64,000 nt of DNA, taken from the NCBI RefSeq assembly GCF_008000815.1, contig NZ_CP042806.1:2852001-2916000 (forward strand), written 5' to 3'. The position numbers and the translations under genes were made by a program. A model generated the notes under the pieces. The model was not told where the DNA came from. It searched no databases and worked only from the letters and a program-made list of their open reading frames with translations. This document shows, in pieces, positions 29,797-38,357 of this stretch (its first letter is position 1; each line of letters starts with the position of its first letter). This stretch comes from Terriglobus albidus. GTDB lineage: Bacteria; Acidobacteriota; Terriglobia; Terriglobales; Acidobacteriaceae.

Positions 29797-30558
29797 TTGA
29801 CTGGTGTGTTGCGGGCGCTAAGGCGTCTGTTGTTTCTGGCGGGAATGACGGTGGTAGCGCTGACCGAAGCAGCGCTGCAAAGGGATAAGTCGGCGCGGGG
29901 CAGGGCGGTCTGGATGTGTAAGTGGAGCCGCTTCGTCGTGCGTATGGCCGGTGTGCAGCTGCGCATTGTTGGCGAACCGGCGCGGCACGGGCTGCTCGTA
30001 AGCAACCACATGGGCTATATCGACGTGCTGGTGCTGGGCTCGATTGTGCCGACGGTCTTCGTCTCCAAGGCAGAGGTAAAAGATTGGCCGGTCTTTGGCT
30101 GGTTGACCCGCATTGCCGGCACCATTTTCGTAAATCGTGAGAACCGGATGGCGACGGCCAGTGTGGCGGCGCAGATGCACGAACGCATGGAAGAGGGATT
30201 GATGGTGCTGTTTTTCCCTGAGGGAACAAGCTCCGATGGTGAAAAGATTCTCCCCTTCCGTACATCTCTCTTTGAAGCTCCGGTGAGGGCCGAAGCGGAG
30301 ATCTGGACGTGTTGCGTTCGCTATACGATTCCGGGCGAGGGACGCGACGCGGTGCGGAAGAAGGTAGCCTACTGGGGCAATATGAGCTTCGGCCCGCACA
30401 TGATGAAACTATTCACCTTGAAAACAATTGAGGCTGTGGTGGAGTACTCGCCGGTAGCGATCCGCACCGAAGACCGCAAGGATGCCGCGCGCCGCAGCGA
30501 AGAGCTCATGCGCGGCATGCACGAAGAACTCAATGCGAGCGAGCCTGTTCTCTCCTGA
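29797..30558 (+). CDS. 1-acyl-glycerol-3-phosphate acyltransferase family (OlsA/PlsC-like)
   Basis: 253 residues, most likely from a TTG at 29797 (AAGGGAC upstream), 12 bases after the olsB-like stop. PlsC motifs: H(X4)D in SNHMGYIDVL, 'FVSKAEVKDWPVFGWLTRIAGTIFVNRENR', and 'FFPEGTSSDG'. One hydrophobic N-terminal segment anchors it in the inner membrane. In an OlsBA pair this enzyme adds the second acyl chain to lyso-ornithine lipid; alone it would make phosphatidic acid. The pairing favours aminolipid synthesis. Confidence 0.85.
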   Translation: MTGVLRALRRLLFLAGMTVVALTEAALQRDKSARGRAVWMCKWSRFVVRMAGVQLRIVGEPARHGLLVSNHMGYIDVLVLGSIVPTVFVSKAEVKDWPVFGWLTRIAGTIFVNRENRMATASVAAQMHERMEEGLMVLFFPEGTSSDGEKILPFRTSLFEAPVRAEAEIWTCCVRYTIPGEGRDAVRKKVAYWGNMSFGPHMMKLFTLKTIEAVVEYSPVAIRTEDRKDAARRSEELMRGMHEELNASEPVLS

Positions 30559-30563
30559 GCTTC

Positions 30564-30676
30564 AAAGCATTTTTCCCCTGTTGCTGGGTATTCCGGAAAG
30601 GATGTACAGCGGCGTTTTCATTGCGGAAAACTCCCATAGATACGGAAGCCCTACTCTATATCTACAGGGAAAAGCC
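30564..30676 (+). repeat. MITE/REP-like repeat, copy B
   Basis: It begins AAAGCATTTTT.CCCTGTTGCTGGG, carries the internal GGCGTTTTC..GGAAAAC hairpin and ends CTACAGGGAAAA. It fills the whole gap between the convergent acyltransferase and uridine kinase genes; its end abuts the udk stop codon. Confidence 0.85.
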
Positions 30677-31300
30677 TCAACGGGAGAGCAGGCTGCGCTT
30701 GCGCAGCTCCACCAGAATGCTTTCGACAGACCAGTCCAGTGCTTCCGTCCCCTTGACGGTCATGTTGGCATTGAGCTGCGAGGGGACGACGTACATCTCT
30801 GCCATCGGTCTCGCAGTAGCCTCGAACTGATCACGGACCGACTGTTCGGTACGTCCGCGCTCACGCATATCCCGGTAGATGCGGCGGTTGAGGCAGATCT
30901 GGTTCGGTGCGTCAACGTAGACGGAAAAGTCGTAGAGCGGCAGCAGCTCCGGATAGTGCAGCGCCAGGATGCCTTCGACAATGACTACGCGTGTCGGCGT
31001 AACCGGATCGAACTGGTTGGGCACACGCGAGTGTGTCTTAAAGTCGTAGATCGGACGTCGGATGGGATTACCGTTGGCGAGCAGGCGGACGTGCTCGATC
31101 AGGAGCTCAGACTCAAGCGAATCCGGGTGATCGAAGTTCGTCTTGTCGCGAGTCTCGAACGGCAGGTGCGAGAGATCCCGATAATAGAGATCGAGAGCGA
31201 AAAGCGTGGCCTCGAGCTGAGTACAGAGCTCGCGCGCGAGAGTGGTCTTGCCCGAGCCTGAGCAGCCGGCAATTGCAATGACGAGTGGCTTGAACATCAT
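30677..31300 (-). CDS. udk: Uridine kinase
   Basis: Phosphorylates uridine/cytidine in pyrimidine salvage. 207 residues; P-loop GCSGSGKTT at residues 12-20, then 'FALDLYYRDLSHL', 'NFDHPDSLE', 'IYDFKTHSR' and 'VIVEGILALHYPELL', the standard uridine kinase blocks. Its ATG shares one base with the stop of the purine nucleoside phosphorylase gene (TAATG), so the two are translationally coupled as a nucleoside salvage operon. Confidence 0.95.
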   Translation of the reverse strand: MMFKPLVIAIAGCSGSGKTTLARELCTQLEATLFALDLYYRDLSHLPFETRDKTNFDHPDSLESELLIEHVRLLANGNPIRRPIYDFKTHSRVPNQFDPVTPTRVVIVEGILALHYPELLPLYDFSVYVDAPNQICLNRRIYRDMRERGRTEQSVRDQFEATARPMAEMYVVPSQLNANMTVKGTEALDWSVESILVELRKRSLLSR

Positions 31301-32121
31301 TAAATCTGCGGCACCAGAGCAGTAAGAAGCGCGGTGAACTGGCCCTCGATGCGCTTGCCGATCTCCATGACCTCTTCGTGATTGATCGGCTGGTCGAGCA
31401 CACCGGCAGCCATGTTGGTCACTACAGACAGGCCCAGGACCTCAATGCTCATGTGGCGCGCGATGATGACCTCGTGCACGGTGGACATGCCGACAAGATC
31501 AGCTCCCAGAGTACGGAAGGCCCGGATCTCCGCCGGCGTCTCATAGCTGGGGCCAAGAACGGCGAGGTAGACGCCTTCGTTGAGCGTCCAGCCCTGTTTG
31601 GCGGCCTCATGGATGGCGAGCTTACGTAGCGCAGGCGAATAGGCCGCGGACATGTCGAAGAAGCGCGGGCCCAGCGCGTCGATATTGGGGCCAAGCGCCG
31701 CGTTGGTTCCGGAGAGATTGATGTGGTCTGAGAGGGCGACAATGGCTCCCTGGCCGTAGCGCGTGTTGATGCCGCCGGCGGCATTGGTAACGATCAGCTT
31801 TTTTACGCCGAGCAAGCCAAGCACGCGCGTGGGGAAGGTGACCTGAGCCATGGTGTAGCCCTCGTAGGCATGGACGCGGCCTTGCATGACAGCGACAGAG
31901 ACTCCGCCAATGGTGCCCAGCACCAGCTTGCCACTGTGTCCCGCAACGGTTGACTGCGGGAAGTTCGGAATCTCAGCATAGGGAATCGTGACCGCGTCGG
32001 CTACCTGCGCGGCAAAGCTGCCGAGGCCGGAGCCCAGAATGATCGCGAGCTGCGGCTGAAGTGTGGTCTTTGAGCGGATGTAAGTCGCGGCGGTCTGTGC
32101 TTGGGCGAGGATGTCGGACAT
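31300..32121 (-). CDS. punA: Purine-nucleoside phosphorylase
   Basis: Cleaves purine nucleosides with phosphate. The ATG at 32121 gives 273 residues, the usual trimeric-PNP length. Blocks: 'LAIILGSGLGSFA', 'FPQSTVAGHSGKLVLG', 'MQGRVHAYEGYTMAQVTFP', 'IVTNAAGGIN', 'GPSYETPAEIRAFRTLGADLVGMSTVHEVIIARHM' and 'VVTNMAAG'. The frame stays open to 32310, but that extension is the translation of two MITE-like repeats and should not be annotated as protein. No strong ribosome site is seen before 32121. Operon with udk. Confidence 0.94.
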   Translation of the reverse strand: MSDILAQAQTAATYIRSKTTLQPQLAIILGSGLGSFAAQVADAVTIPYAEIPNFPQSTVAGHSGKLVLGTIGGVSVAVMQGRVHAYEGYTMAQVTFPTRVLGLLGVKKLIVTNAAGGINTRYGQGAIVALSDHINLSGTNAALGPNIDALGPRFFDMSAAYSPALRKLAIHEAAKQGWTLNEGVYLAVLGPSYETPAEIRAFRTLGADLVGMSTVHEVIIARHMSIEVLGLSVVTNMAAGVLDQPINHEEVMEIGKRIEGQFTALLTALVPQI

Positions 32122-32157
32122 GTGGATTTGCGAAAAGGGTATCAAAGACGAAACCAT

Positions 32158-32271
32158 AAAGCATTTTTCCTGTAGGTGGAGAGTAGGGTTTCCGCATCTA
32201 TGGGCGTTTTCCGCAATGAAAACGCCGCTGCACGCCCCTTTCGGAATACCCAGCAACAGGGAAAATGCTTT
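32158..32271 (-). repeat. MITE/REP-like repeat, copy C
   Basis: Begins AAAGCATTTTTCCTGTAGG and ends AGGGAAAATGCTTT, with inner GGCGTTTTCC / GAAAACGCC hairpin. It is directly joined to copy D at TTTAAAG and lies in the promoter region of punA. Confidence 0.9.
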
Positions 32272-32384
32272 AAAGCATTTCCCCGTAGGTGTAGAGTAGG
32301 GCTTCCGCATCGATAAGCGTTTTCCGTAATGAAAACGCCGCTGCGCGCCCTTGCCGGGCTACTCAGCAACAGGGAAAATGCTTT
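32272..32384 (-). repeat. MITE/REP-like repeat, copy D
   Basis: A head-to-tail neighbour of copy C, with the same orientation and length. It ends eight bases before the Nudix ATG, so the Nudix gene's leader or promoter must lie in the repeat. Confidence 0.9.
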
Positions 32385-32392
32385 AGTCAGCG

Positions 32393-32869
32393 ATGAGTGA
32401 GAAACAGAGTGCCGGGTTGTTGATGTTCCGTATCCGCGACAAGGAGCTTGAAGTCTTTCTGGTGCATCCAGGCGGACCGTACTGGGCAAAGAAGGGTGGC
32501 GGCTCCTGGACTGTGCCGAAAGGCGAGTTCGACGATGAAGAAGAGGCGCTAGCCGCTGCGGTGCGGGAGTTTCGCGAAGAAACCGGATTTGAAGCCGAAG
32601 GGCCGTTTCTTCCGCTGGGCAGGGTCCGGCAGAAGAGCGGAAAGATGGTCGAAGCCTGGGGCTTTCGGGGAGACTGCGATCCGGCCAGGCTGGTAAGCAA
32701 TACGTGCCTGATCGAATGGCCGCCAAGATCCGGGAAGAACATCGAGATACCGGAAGTCGACCAGGGGCGCTGGTTCACGCTGGAAGAGGCCAGGAAGTAT
32801 CTGCGCGAGGCCCAGTGGCCCTTCCTGGAGCGGCTTGCCGAGGTTATCCATTCCGAGGACAGCCGGTAA
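32393..32869 (+). CDS. Nudix hydrolase
   Basis: 158 residues. The Nudix box GEFDDEEEALAAAVREF with REETGF is complete (GX5EX7REUXEEXGU), preceded by 'YWAKKGGGSWTVPKG'. The N-terminus 'SAGLLMFRIRDKELEVFLVHPGGPYW' is typical of the 'NUDIX hydrolase, histone-like' group. It cleaves a nucleoside diphosphate linked to another moiety; the substrate cannot be told. Its promoter is within or next to repeat copy D. Confidence 0.93.
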   Translation: MSEKQSAGLLMFRIRDKELEVFLVHPGGPYWAKKGGGSWTVPKGEFDDEEEALAAAVREFREETGFEAEGPFLPLGRVRQKSGKMVEAWGFRGDCDPARLVSNTCLIEWPPRSGKNIEIPEVDQGRWFTLEEARKYLREAQWPFLERLAEVIHSEDSR

Positions 32870-33350
32870 GGTCTTCTTTGGTTGAGACGCCTCTGCGTAT
32901 TGGTGTGTCCTCACGATTTACCGCTAAATTGGAGATGTGCTCCCGTTTCCTGATATTTCAGCGTTAAAGCGAATCTCCAATATTATCTTGCCTTAGTCAG
33001 AATACCGGAGATACACTTCTCGAACGAAATTGGTCTTACCAATTTCTACTTTCCCAGGATAGAGGAGTTACAAGAATGAAGGCATCGCAGATGCGGAGCT
33101 CAGTGGTGACGACCGCTGCGAGGTCGTAAAGTCGGCGGTCAGAGTGTGACATACCGTTGGATAGCTGGGTTGACTCACAGTACGCGAATCAGCGATGGCG
33201 CTTCAGGAAGGAGGTCGAAGTGATCGGCACAGTTGCGGTCGTCTCGATGCGCCGAATTATCTGACTGGGTCAGGCGTATATCTTGAATGCAGGCGCGAAG
33301 TATCGTGTCCGCGACTCAGGATTGTGCCGGACTGTTCCTCCTCAACTGTT
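32870..33350. other. Intergenic stretch, no convincing gene
   Basis: The only translational signal is GAGGAG before an ATG at 33076, opening a 17-codon frame (MKASQMRSSVVTTAARS, stop at 33129). This may be the start of a decayed secreted-protein gene. The rest contains scattered stops in all frames. Confidence 0.4.
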
Positions 33351-35396
33351 TCATGGATTGGGAGGTATGACTTCAAACTGATCACCGCTTCTTAGCGTCT
33401 GTCCATCGGGCCCTCTCAGAATGAACTCGAGTTTGTAATCTCCCGGAGACAGCCTGTTTTTTTCAGGATCAAAGGTTTGTGCGATCTCCCACCTCCCGTA
33501 TCTTCCGGTCGTAATCTTTGTGGCTTTCCGGACGACAACCTTTCCATCAGGTGTGCGGAGGATACAGTCAGCCATCCACCCTCCAGGAAAAAACTGGGTT
33601 TGATCCCGAGAATTTTCTTCACGGACCATGATGACGGTCAGCCGGGCATATAGTGTTTCAGTGGAATGCAAGAGTTTCGGATTCAGTGGTATCCATTTGC
33701 AGGTGCCCTCATTCAAAGGGTCTAATAGATTTTCCCGAAGAGGAGGCGAACCAGGGAGGGGTGCTGCCAATGCTGTTTCCACGGGCTCTCCCGAACAGCG
33801 AGTCGAGAGGATGGTGGAGCTCACTCGCAATTCGTCGAATCTCGTCCAGGGATAAAGCTCAAAGCGAATCCCGGCAGTTTCGCCAGTGGTAAGCGACTTG
33901 GCGATCACTTCATAGCTGCCATAAAACAATGGGTTGTATTCCGCCCAGACCACACGAGCGCCCGGATTACCTGTCTTTTGCGGGCTTGAAACACGCCTTT
34001 CAACCAGGTGCTGCTTGCCGTCTCCATCTAACAAAATAAGATCGACCCTAATCTTGTCCCGGAGATCGGTCCTGCCCTGAACCGTTATGACACCATTAAC
34101 AGCACCACCGTGGAGATTGGGGAAAAACCATCCACCAATGTGTATCGAGGAGTGCTCCTGATTTAGCGTGGCGCCAGCCTGCTCTAAGAGCGGAACGGGA
34201 AGTAGGGGGTGATATGGCGCATCTTCGGGTATGGATACAGCGTAATTTGCCGTCGGCGGATATAAGGCAGGAGCCAGAATGGGCGGATATGAGACCTCCC
34301 TATCTCCTCGAACTCCTTGTCCAGTACTGCCGATAATCAAGTCCTCGTTGGAACCTACCTGGGTCTGAACGGTGCAAGAAAATCTGATACCACATTGGGT
34401 GTGCGAACTTATCAGCAGGTTATAGGTGCCGGGTCCGTTTGCATTGATTTTATTGAACGCATCACGAAAACTGCTTCGATAAGACACCTGGGAGCCCTGC
34501 TTGTCATTCCTCGCGTCCTTCTCTTTCTTCAAAGAAGGAGTGGGGGCTGCTTCCAGATAATATGATTCGATGAAGTGATCAACCTGAGGGAGAAGCCAGG
34601 CGGACCACAACTGCCCCCCCGCTGGTCGTGTTCTGTCGGGACGGTAGACCACGGCGTGTCTGCCCGGCGTATTCAGCAGATTCTGCCAGGCTGCGAGCCA
34701 GGAACCAATCCACGCGTTGGCCTGAACAGGATCAAACTTCTCCTCCTTGATCTGGTCGAGTTCCTGCTCTAGGACCGTTTGATCCGTTGTAGCCGGCCAC
34801 AGATGCGCATTTGGATCGACGATCGAGACGCTCCAATGTGCGGTGACCCCGGCCTTTACTTCTTTGCGTATCTCGCCAATGGCGGAGCTGATCCAAAAAT
34901 TTCGTCCCTGTTCAGGCTCGAGCAGGAGCACAACGTTGACTGGCTCTATAGAAGCAATCTCTGATTTTGGGTCGATGATCGGATATGGCTGCGCAGAGAC
35001 GACGGTTGCCGGCTTTCCATTTAGCCGAACCTGGAAGTCCTTGGCAGTAAGGCCGATCACTGCCTCGCCGTTCTGGTGTCTTGCAGTCACACGCACGGAG
35101 AGGAGCGCATCTTGTGCACGGGTAGCCTGTCCGACGACAGTATCCACGGGGGGACCCGTTGGCGTGCTTTGTAGTCCAATCGCCTTGCGGGGCTCAGAGC
35201 CCGCCGCTGTTGCCTGCGCCGTCTGCGCCACCGCAGGCTGACTCATCCAACCCAACACCATCAGCGATGCGATGAGCATCGGCACAGTAGCACCGAACGA
35301 TGGCTTTCCACCGCATCTCGCTCTGCGAATCGCATAACAGTACAGTTCGGCACTCAGCGGCTTCTGTTCTATCCAGATAAAGGTAGACTCTTGCAT
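33351..35396 (-). CDS. Secreted VWA-like acidobacterial protein (diverged)
   Basis: 681 residues with GAGG seven bases before the ATG at 35396. A hydrophobic signal lies at about residues 39-57 (VPMLIASLMVLGWMSQPAVAQ), so the N-terminus is unusually long. The region after residue 95 ('LLSVRVTARHQNGEAVIGLTAKDFQVRLNGKPATVVSA', then 'VNVVLLLEP') matches the layout of the VWFA-related Acidobacterial domain proteins (compare 44273). The expected metal-site (MIDAS) residues are absent and large central parts are divergent. The C-terminal half has Ig-like beta character (GDYKLEFILRGPDGQ). Likely an envelope or extracellular protein; function unknown. Confidence 0.65.
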   Translation of the reverse strand: MQESTFIWIEQKPLSAELYCYAIRRARCGGKPSFGATVPMLIASLMVLGWMSQPAVAQTAQATAAGSEPRKAIGLQSTPTGPPVDTVVGQATRAQDALLSVRVTARHQNGEAVIGLTAKDFQVRLNGKPATVVSAQPYPIIDPKSEIASIEPVNVVLLLEPEQGRNFWISSAIGEIRKEVKAGVTAHWSVSIVDPNAHLWPATTDQTVLEQELDQIKEEKFDPVQANAWIGSWLAAWQNLLNTPGRHAVVYRPDRTRPAGGQLWSAWLLPQVDHFIESYYLEAAPTPSLKKEKDARNDKQGSQVSYRSSFRDAFNKINANGPGTYNLLISSHTQCGIRFSCTVQTQVGSNEDLIIGSTGQGVRGDREVSYPPILAPALYPPTANYAVSIPEDAPYHPLLPVPLLEQAGATLNQEHSSIHIGGWFFPNLHGGAVNGVITVQGRTDLRDKIRVDLILLDGDGKQHLVERRVSSPQKTGNPGARVVWAEYNPLFYGSYEVIAKSLTTGETAGIRFELYPWTRFDELRVSSTILSTRCSGEPVETALAAPLPGSPPLRENLLDPLNEGTCKWIPLNPKLLHSTETLYARLTVIMVREENSRDQTQFFPGGWMADCILRTPDGKVVVRKATKITTGRYGRWEIAQTFDPEKNRLSPGDYKLEFILRGPDGQTLRSGDQFEVIPPNP

Positions 35397-35500
35397 TGAT
35401 AGCCTCAGGAGTGCAGTCTCTCACGACGCTCCCGAAATACGGGGTTTGCGACAAGTTCACCCGGCCCCGAGACGCGCCAGGGCGTGGTGCGCCAATCCTC

Positions 35501-35540
35501 GGCCCGGTACGTCGTTTCCATATAAACAACGTACCGGGCC
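35501..35540. repeat. Strong 12+4-bp inverted repeat
   Basis: GGCCCGGTACGT and ACGTACCGGGCC are perfectly complementary; after one mismatch GTTT/AAAC continue the stem around CCATAT. There is no T-run. It lies between the divergent VWA-like gene and the downstream small frames, so an operator or RNA structure is possible. Confidence 0.75.
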
Positions 35541-35616
35541 GCATGAAGACAAAGAAAACTCTTGCCAACTAACTATAGATAACTCGACAAGTTCGCAGTC
35601 GAGAGCTCTGGCGAAT

Positions 35617-35829
35617 GTGAGTCTGGATACGACCACGCAGCAGTACAGTCAGTACGCCAGCGTAGGGCTGGAGAACTCAAACATCACGCCGCTTCCCGAG
35701 GAAATCCCTGCGTGGCTCCAGGTGTATCCATCGGAAGTCTTTCTCAGCCTTAGAAGATTTTATGTGAAGGCCGAGCATCATCTCGGCCTGAAGGAGCTTA
35801 TGGAAAACGAACCGGAGAGCTTCTCATAA
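35617..35829 (+). CDS. Hypothetical small protein
   Basis: A 70-residue frame from a GTG at 35617 (GAGAG nine bases upstream); upstream in-frame sequence to 35446 includes the large inverted repeat and is probably not coding. The C-terminal half (LPEEIPAWLQVYPSEVFLSLRRFYVKAEHHLGLKEL) looks like a structured helical peptide. No family recognised. Confidence 0.35.
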   Translation: MSLDTTTQQYSQYASVGLENSNITPLPEEIPAWLQVYPSEVFLSLRRFYVKAEHHLGLKELMENEPESFS

Positions 35830-35930
35830 TCCAGATTCCTGATTGCAGAAGCTCTACAGTTTTATTTTTCGAATCACAGAAATCGCGCTAAGCTCTTTCT
35901 CATCTTAAATTCTCATGGAGGGGGATCGAG

Positions 35931-36023
35931 ATGCAGATCAATCTAGTTAATAATCCCTATGCAACCTGGCTTTCCATTTTTCTCATGTTGTTGATCTGCG
36001 CAATCTGGTCGGCTTGCCAGTGA
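35931..36023 (+). CDS. Small single-TM peptide (30 aa)
   Basis: ATG at 35931 is preceded by GGAGGGGG six bases upstream. The product begins MQINLVNNPYATW and is one hydrophobic helix (LSIFLMLLICAIWSA) ending CQ. The strong ribosome site and hydrophobicity suggest a real membrane microprotein. Role unknown. Confidence 0.5.
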   Translation: MQINLVNNPYATWLSIFLMLLICAIWSACQ

Positions 36024-36100
36024 TCGAAGGCCTGCAAATATAGTCTTTCAGTGCAGATGATTCGATACAGCACAGCGTAGATCGCCACTTGGCTGTAGTT

Positions 36101-37516
36101 CTATCCGTTGGGATTATGTGCGATGGAACGCAGCTGGATGATGCAGCGTGCGCCGGACGTCATGCCGGAATCGAAAGCGATGTTACCGCTGCATCGTTCT
36201 ACCACCAGTTTTGCGATGGAGAGGCCAAGCCCCGTGCCTTTCTGCCGGCCGCCCGGAGGATTCGATCCGGTATAGAAGCGGTTGAAGACCTGCTCCTGCT
36301 CGTTCGGCGGAATTCCCGGTCCTTCATCTTGAATAGAGAGCTGCACCATATCGCCGGCCATCACGGAGCGAACCTGAATGGTGGAACGATGCGGCGCAAA
36401 CTTCCAGGCGTTGTGCATCACATTCACCAGCGCCAGCCGCAGCAGGTTGCGATCGGCCTGAATTGGTTTATCTGTTTCGAATGCGTAGGTGACCTTAACC
36501 TCCGCATCTTCCATCATCACGCCCAGCAGGCCAGCGACCTCTTCGACAAGCGGTCGTAGTGGAAAGATCTCAAACTGCCCGGGAGCTTCTGCGGCTTCGA
36601 CACGAGAGAGAAGAAGCAGGCTATCGACGGTCTCGTTCAGTCGTGAGGTTTCTTCGAGGATATCTTCGATGGCCTTTCGCGAACCGGCTTCTGTTCCCTG
36701 ACCGAGTGCGACCTCCCCGACGGTGCGGATCGACGCAAGCGGAGCGCGCAGCTCGTGTGCGGCATCGGCGGTAAAACGACGCAGCTGCTGGAAGGCACCA
36801 TCGAGCCGGCCGAGTAGATGATTAAAGGCAAGCGCCATGTGGCCAAGCTCGTCGTCGGAGTTGGGGACCTCAAGACGATCATGCAGATTGCTGGCGCTGA
36901 TGTGCGTGGCGTGTTCCGTCAGCGTGTGAATGGGGCGAAGGGCGCGGCGTGCAATCCCCTGCCCGGCCATGGCCGCCAGTATCAGGGCAAGCGGTATTGC
37001 AATCACCAGTAGCAGGAGGAATTGCAGCATCCGGTCGCGCAAAGGAACCAGGCTGTATCCTAGCCGGATCAGCAGAATGCGCCCATCCATGCCGTGAATG
37101 TGGCTGATGATGAATGCGTGATTGCCGTTCTCCAGGCGAACGACGCGCTCATTGAAGCTGCGGTCGCCTTCGCCGTTCCGAATGGGGCCATCGAGAGGCA
37201 TGCCCCGCAGGGTGGGGCTGCGGTAGAGAACCTTGCCGGAGATGTCTCGTACCTCCATATAGCGGTCCACGAGGAGGTGCGACTGTGGACGGGAGAAGTA
37301 GTCCTGGCGGAGCTGTAGCTGGCCGACGGCGTCGAAGTAAAGCAGGCCTTCGACGGTGACAACATCTTGGATTTCGTCGTGCAGCATTTGCCGTGTCATT
37401 GCGGCGTACTGAAAGGCAAAGACGATGGCGGCATAGACGAAGAGCAGTAATGCCAGGACTGCGACGTACCAGAACGTGAGGCGGCTGCGGAGGTTAGTCG
37501 GCTTCAGCAGCTTCAA
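36101..37516 (-). CDS. Two-component sensor histidine kinase
   Basis: 471 residues. TM1 at about 13-34 and TM2 at about 160-180 flank a periplasmic sensor region of ~125 residues, followed by HAMP (RRALRPIHTLTEHATHISASNLHDRL). HisKA is 'RFTADAAHELRAPLASIRT' with the acceptor His; N-box 'VMHNAWKF', G1 'DEGPGIPPNEQ' and G2 'GTGLGLSIAK' complete the ATPase. The layout is that of CusS-type heavy-metal/envelope kinases. Its ATG lies two bases from the stop of the regulator gene, and both are divergent from an RND pump operon that they probably control. Confidence 0.94.
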   Translation of the reverse strand: MKLLKPTNLRSRLTFWYVAVLALLLFVYAAIVFAFQYAAMTRQMLHDEIQDVVTVEGLLYFDAVGQLQLRQDYFSRPQSHLLVDRYMEVRDISGKVLYRSPTLRGMPLDGPIRNGEGDRSFNERVVRLENGNHAFIISHIHGMDGRILLIRLGYSLVPLRDRMLQFLLLLVIAIPLALILAAMAGQGIARRALRPIHTLTEHATHISASNLHDRLEVPNSDDELGHMALAFNHLLGRLDGAFQQLRRFTADAAHELRAPLASIRTVGEVALGQGTEAGSRKAIEDILEETSRLNETVDSLLLLSRVEAAEAPGQFEIFPLRPLVEEVAGLLGVMMEDAEVKVTYAFETDKPIQADRNLLRLALVNVMHNAWKFAPHRSTIQVRSVMAGDMVQLSIQDEGPGIPPNEQEQVFNRFYTGSNPPGGRQKGTGLGLSIAKLVVERCSGNIAFDSGMTSGARCIIQLRSIAHNPNG

Positions 37517-37518
37517 GG

Positions 37519-38211
37519 TCAGGGCTCCCTCAGACAGAAACCTAGGCCTCGCACGGTCTGCAGCAGTTTGACCGAGAACGGATCGTCAATCTTCCGTCGC
37601 AGCCGTGCGATCTGGACATCGATCACATTGTTGATGGGAGTAAAGCGTGAGGTCTCGCGCCAGATGTCACGAGCCAGCATCTCGCGGGAGACGATGCGTC
37701 CCCGGTTCTGCGTGAGGTAGAGCAGCAGATCGAACTCACGCTGTGTCAGGTCAAGCGGCTGGCCGTTGCGGGCGGCGCTCTGCGTGCGGAGATCGAGTGT
37801 AAGGTCGCCGATACGCAGTGGGCCGGGGTCAGAGGTCGGCAGCATGCGGCGTAGCAGCGCGTCGATGCGGGCAACCAGCTCCGGAAAGGAGAAGGGTTTT
37901 CCGAGATAGTCATCGGCGCCTGTCTTCAAGCCCTCAACCCTGTCTTCCACGGTGTTGTGCGAGGTAAGGATCAGCACGCGTAGGTCGATACCGTCTTGCC
38001 GGAGTTGCCTCAGGATCTCAAGGCCATTGCGATGCGGAAGGGTGAGGTCGAGCAGCAGCAGATCGGGCCGTAGCTTGTGAACAAGATAGAAGCCCTCTTC
38101 GCCGGATGAGGCCGTTTCAGCGTAATAGCCGGCGCTTTCCAGGCCGGAGACCAGGGCATCCGACATCTTTCTGTCGTCTTCGATGATCAGGATTCGCGGC
38201 TGCGACGACAC
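37519..38211 (-). CDS. OmpR/PhoB-family response regulator
   Basis: 230 residues: receiver (acidic pair in ILIIEDDRKMSD, acceptor Asp in LLLLDLTLPHRNG, Lys in GKPFSFPEL) and a C-terminal winged helix (DLRTQSAARNGQPLDLTQREFDLLLYLTQNRGRIVSREMLARDIW). The next gene is its kinase. Direct TGTAAG repeats in the divergent promoter at 38276-38302 are a plausible binding site. Confidence 0.95.
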   Translation of the reverse strand: MSSQPRILIIEDDRKMSDALVSGLESAGYYAETASSGEEGFYLVHKLRPDLLLLDLTLPHRNGLEILRQLRQDGIDLRVLILTSHNTVEDRVEGLKTGADDYLGKPFSFPELVARIDALLRRMLPTSDPGPLRIGDLTLDLRTQSAARNGQPLDLTQREFDLLLYLTQNRGRIVSREMLARDIWRETSRFTPINNVIDVQIARLRRKIDDPFSVKLLQTVRGLGFCLREP

Positions 38212-38275
38212 GTCTGGTTGCTCCCATATCTATCATTCCCGATGGCCCGTTAGGGGGCAAGCCGTCCGAAGCGAA

Positions 38276-38302
38276 TGTAAGACAGATGTAAGCCAATGTA
38301 AG
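38276..38302. promoter_or_regulatory. Three direct TGTAAG repeats, candidate response-regulator site
   Basis: TGTAAG at 38276, 38287 and 38297, spaced 11 and 10 bases, one helical turn each, between the regulator gene and the efflux operon. This spacing is what OmpR/PhoB-type dimers use. Confidence 0.55.
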
Positions 38303-38357
38303 AGATCAAAGTGATTCACTGCAGGTGATATTGCACCAGGCGAGGAAAGTCCTGCAG

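Noticed and set aside
32122-32310. N-terminal extension of the purine phosphorylase
   Set aside because: It is the in-frame translation of MITE-like repeats C and D; the same peptide pattern occurs at every copy regardless of neighbouring gene.
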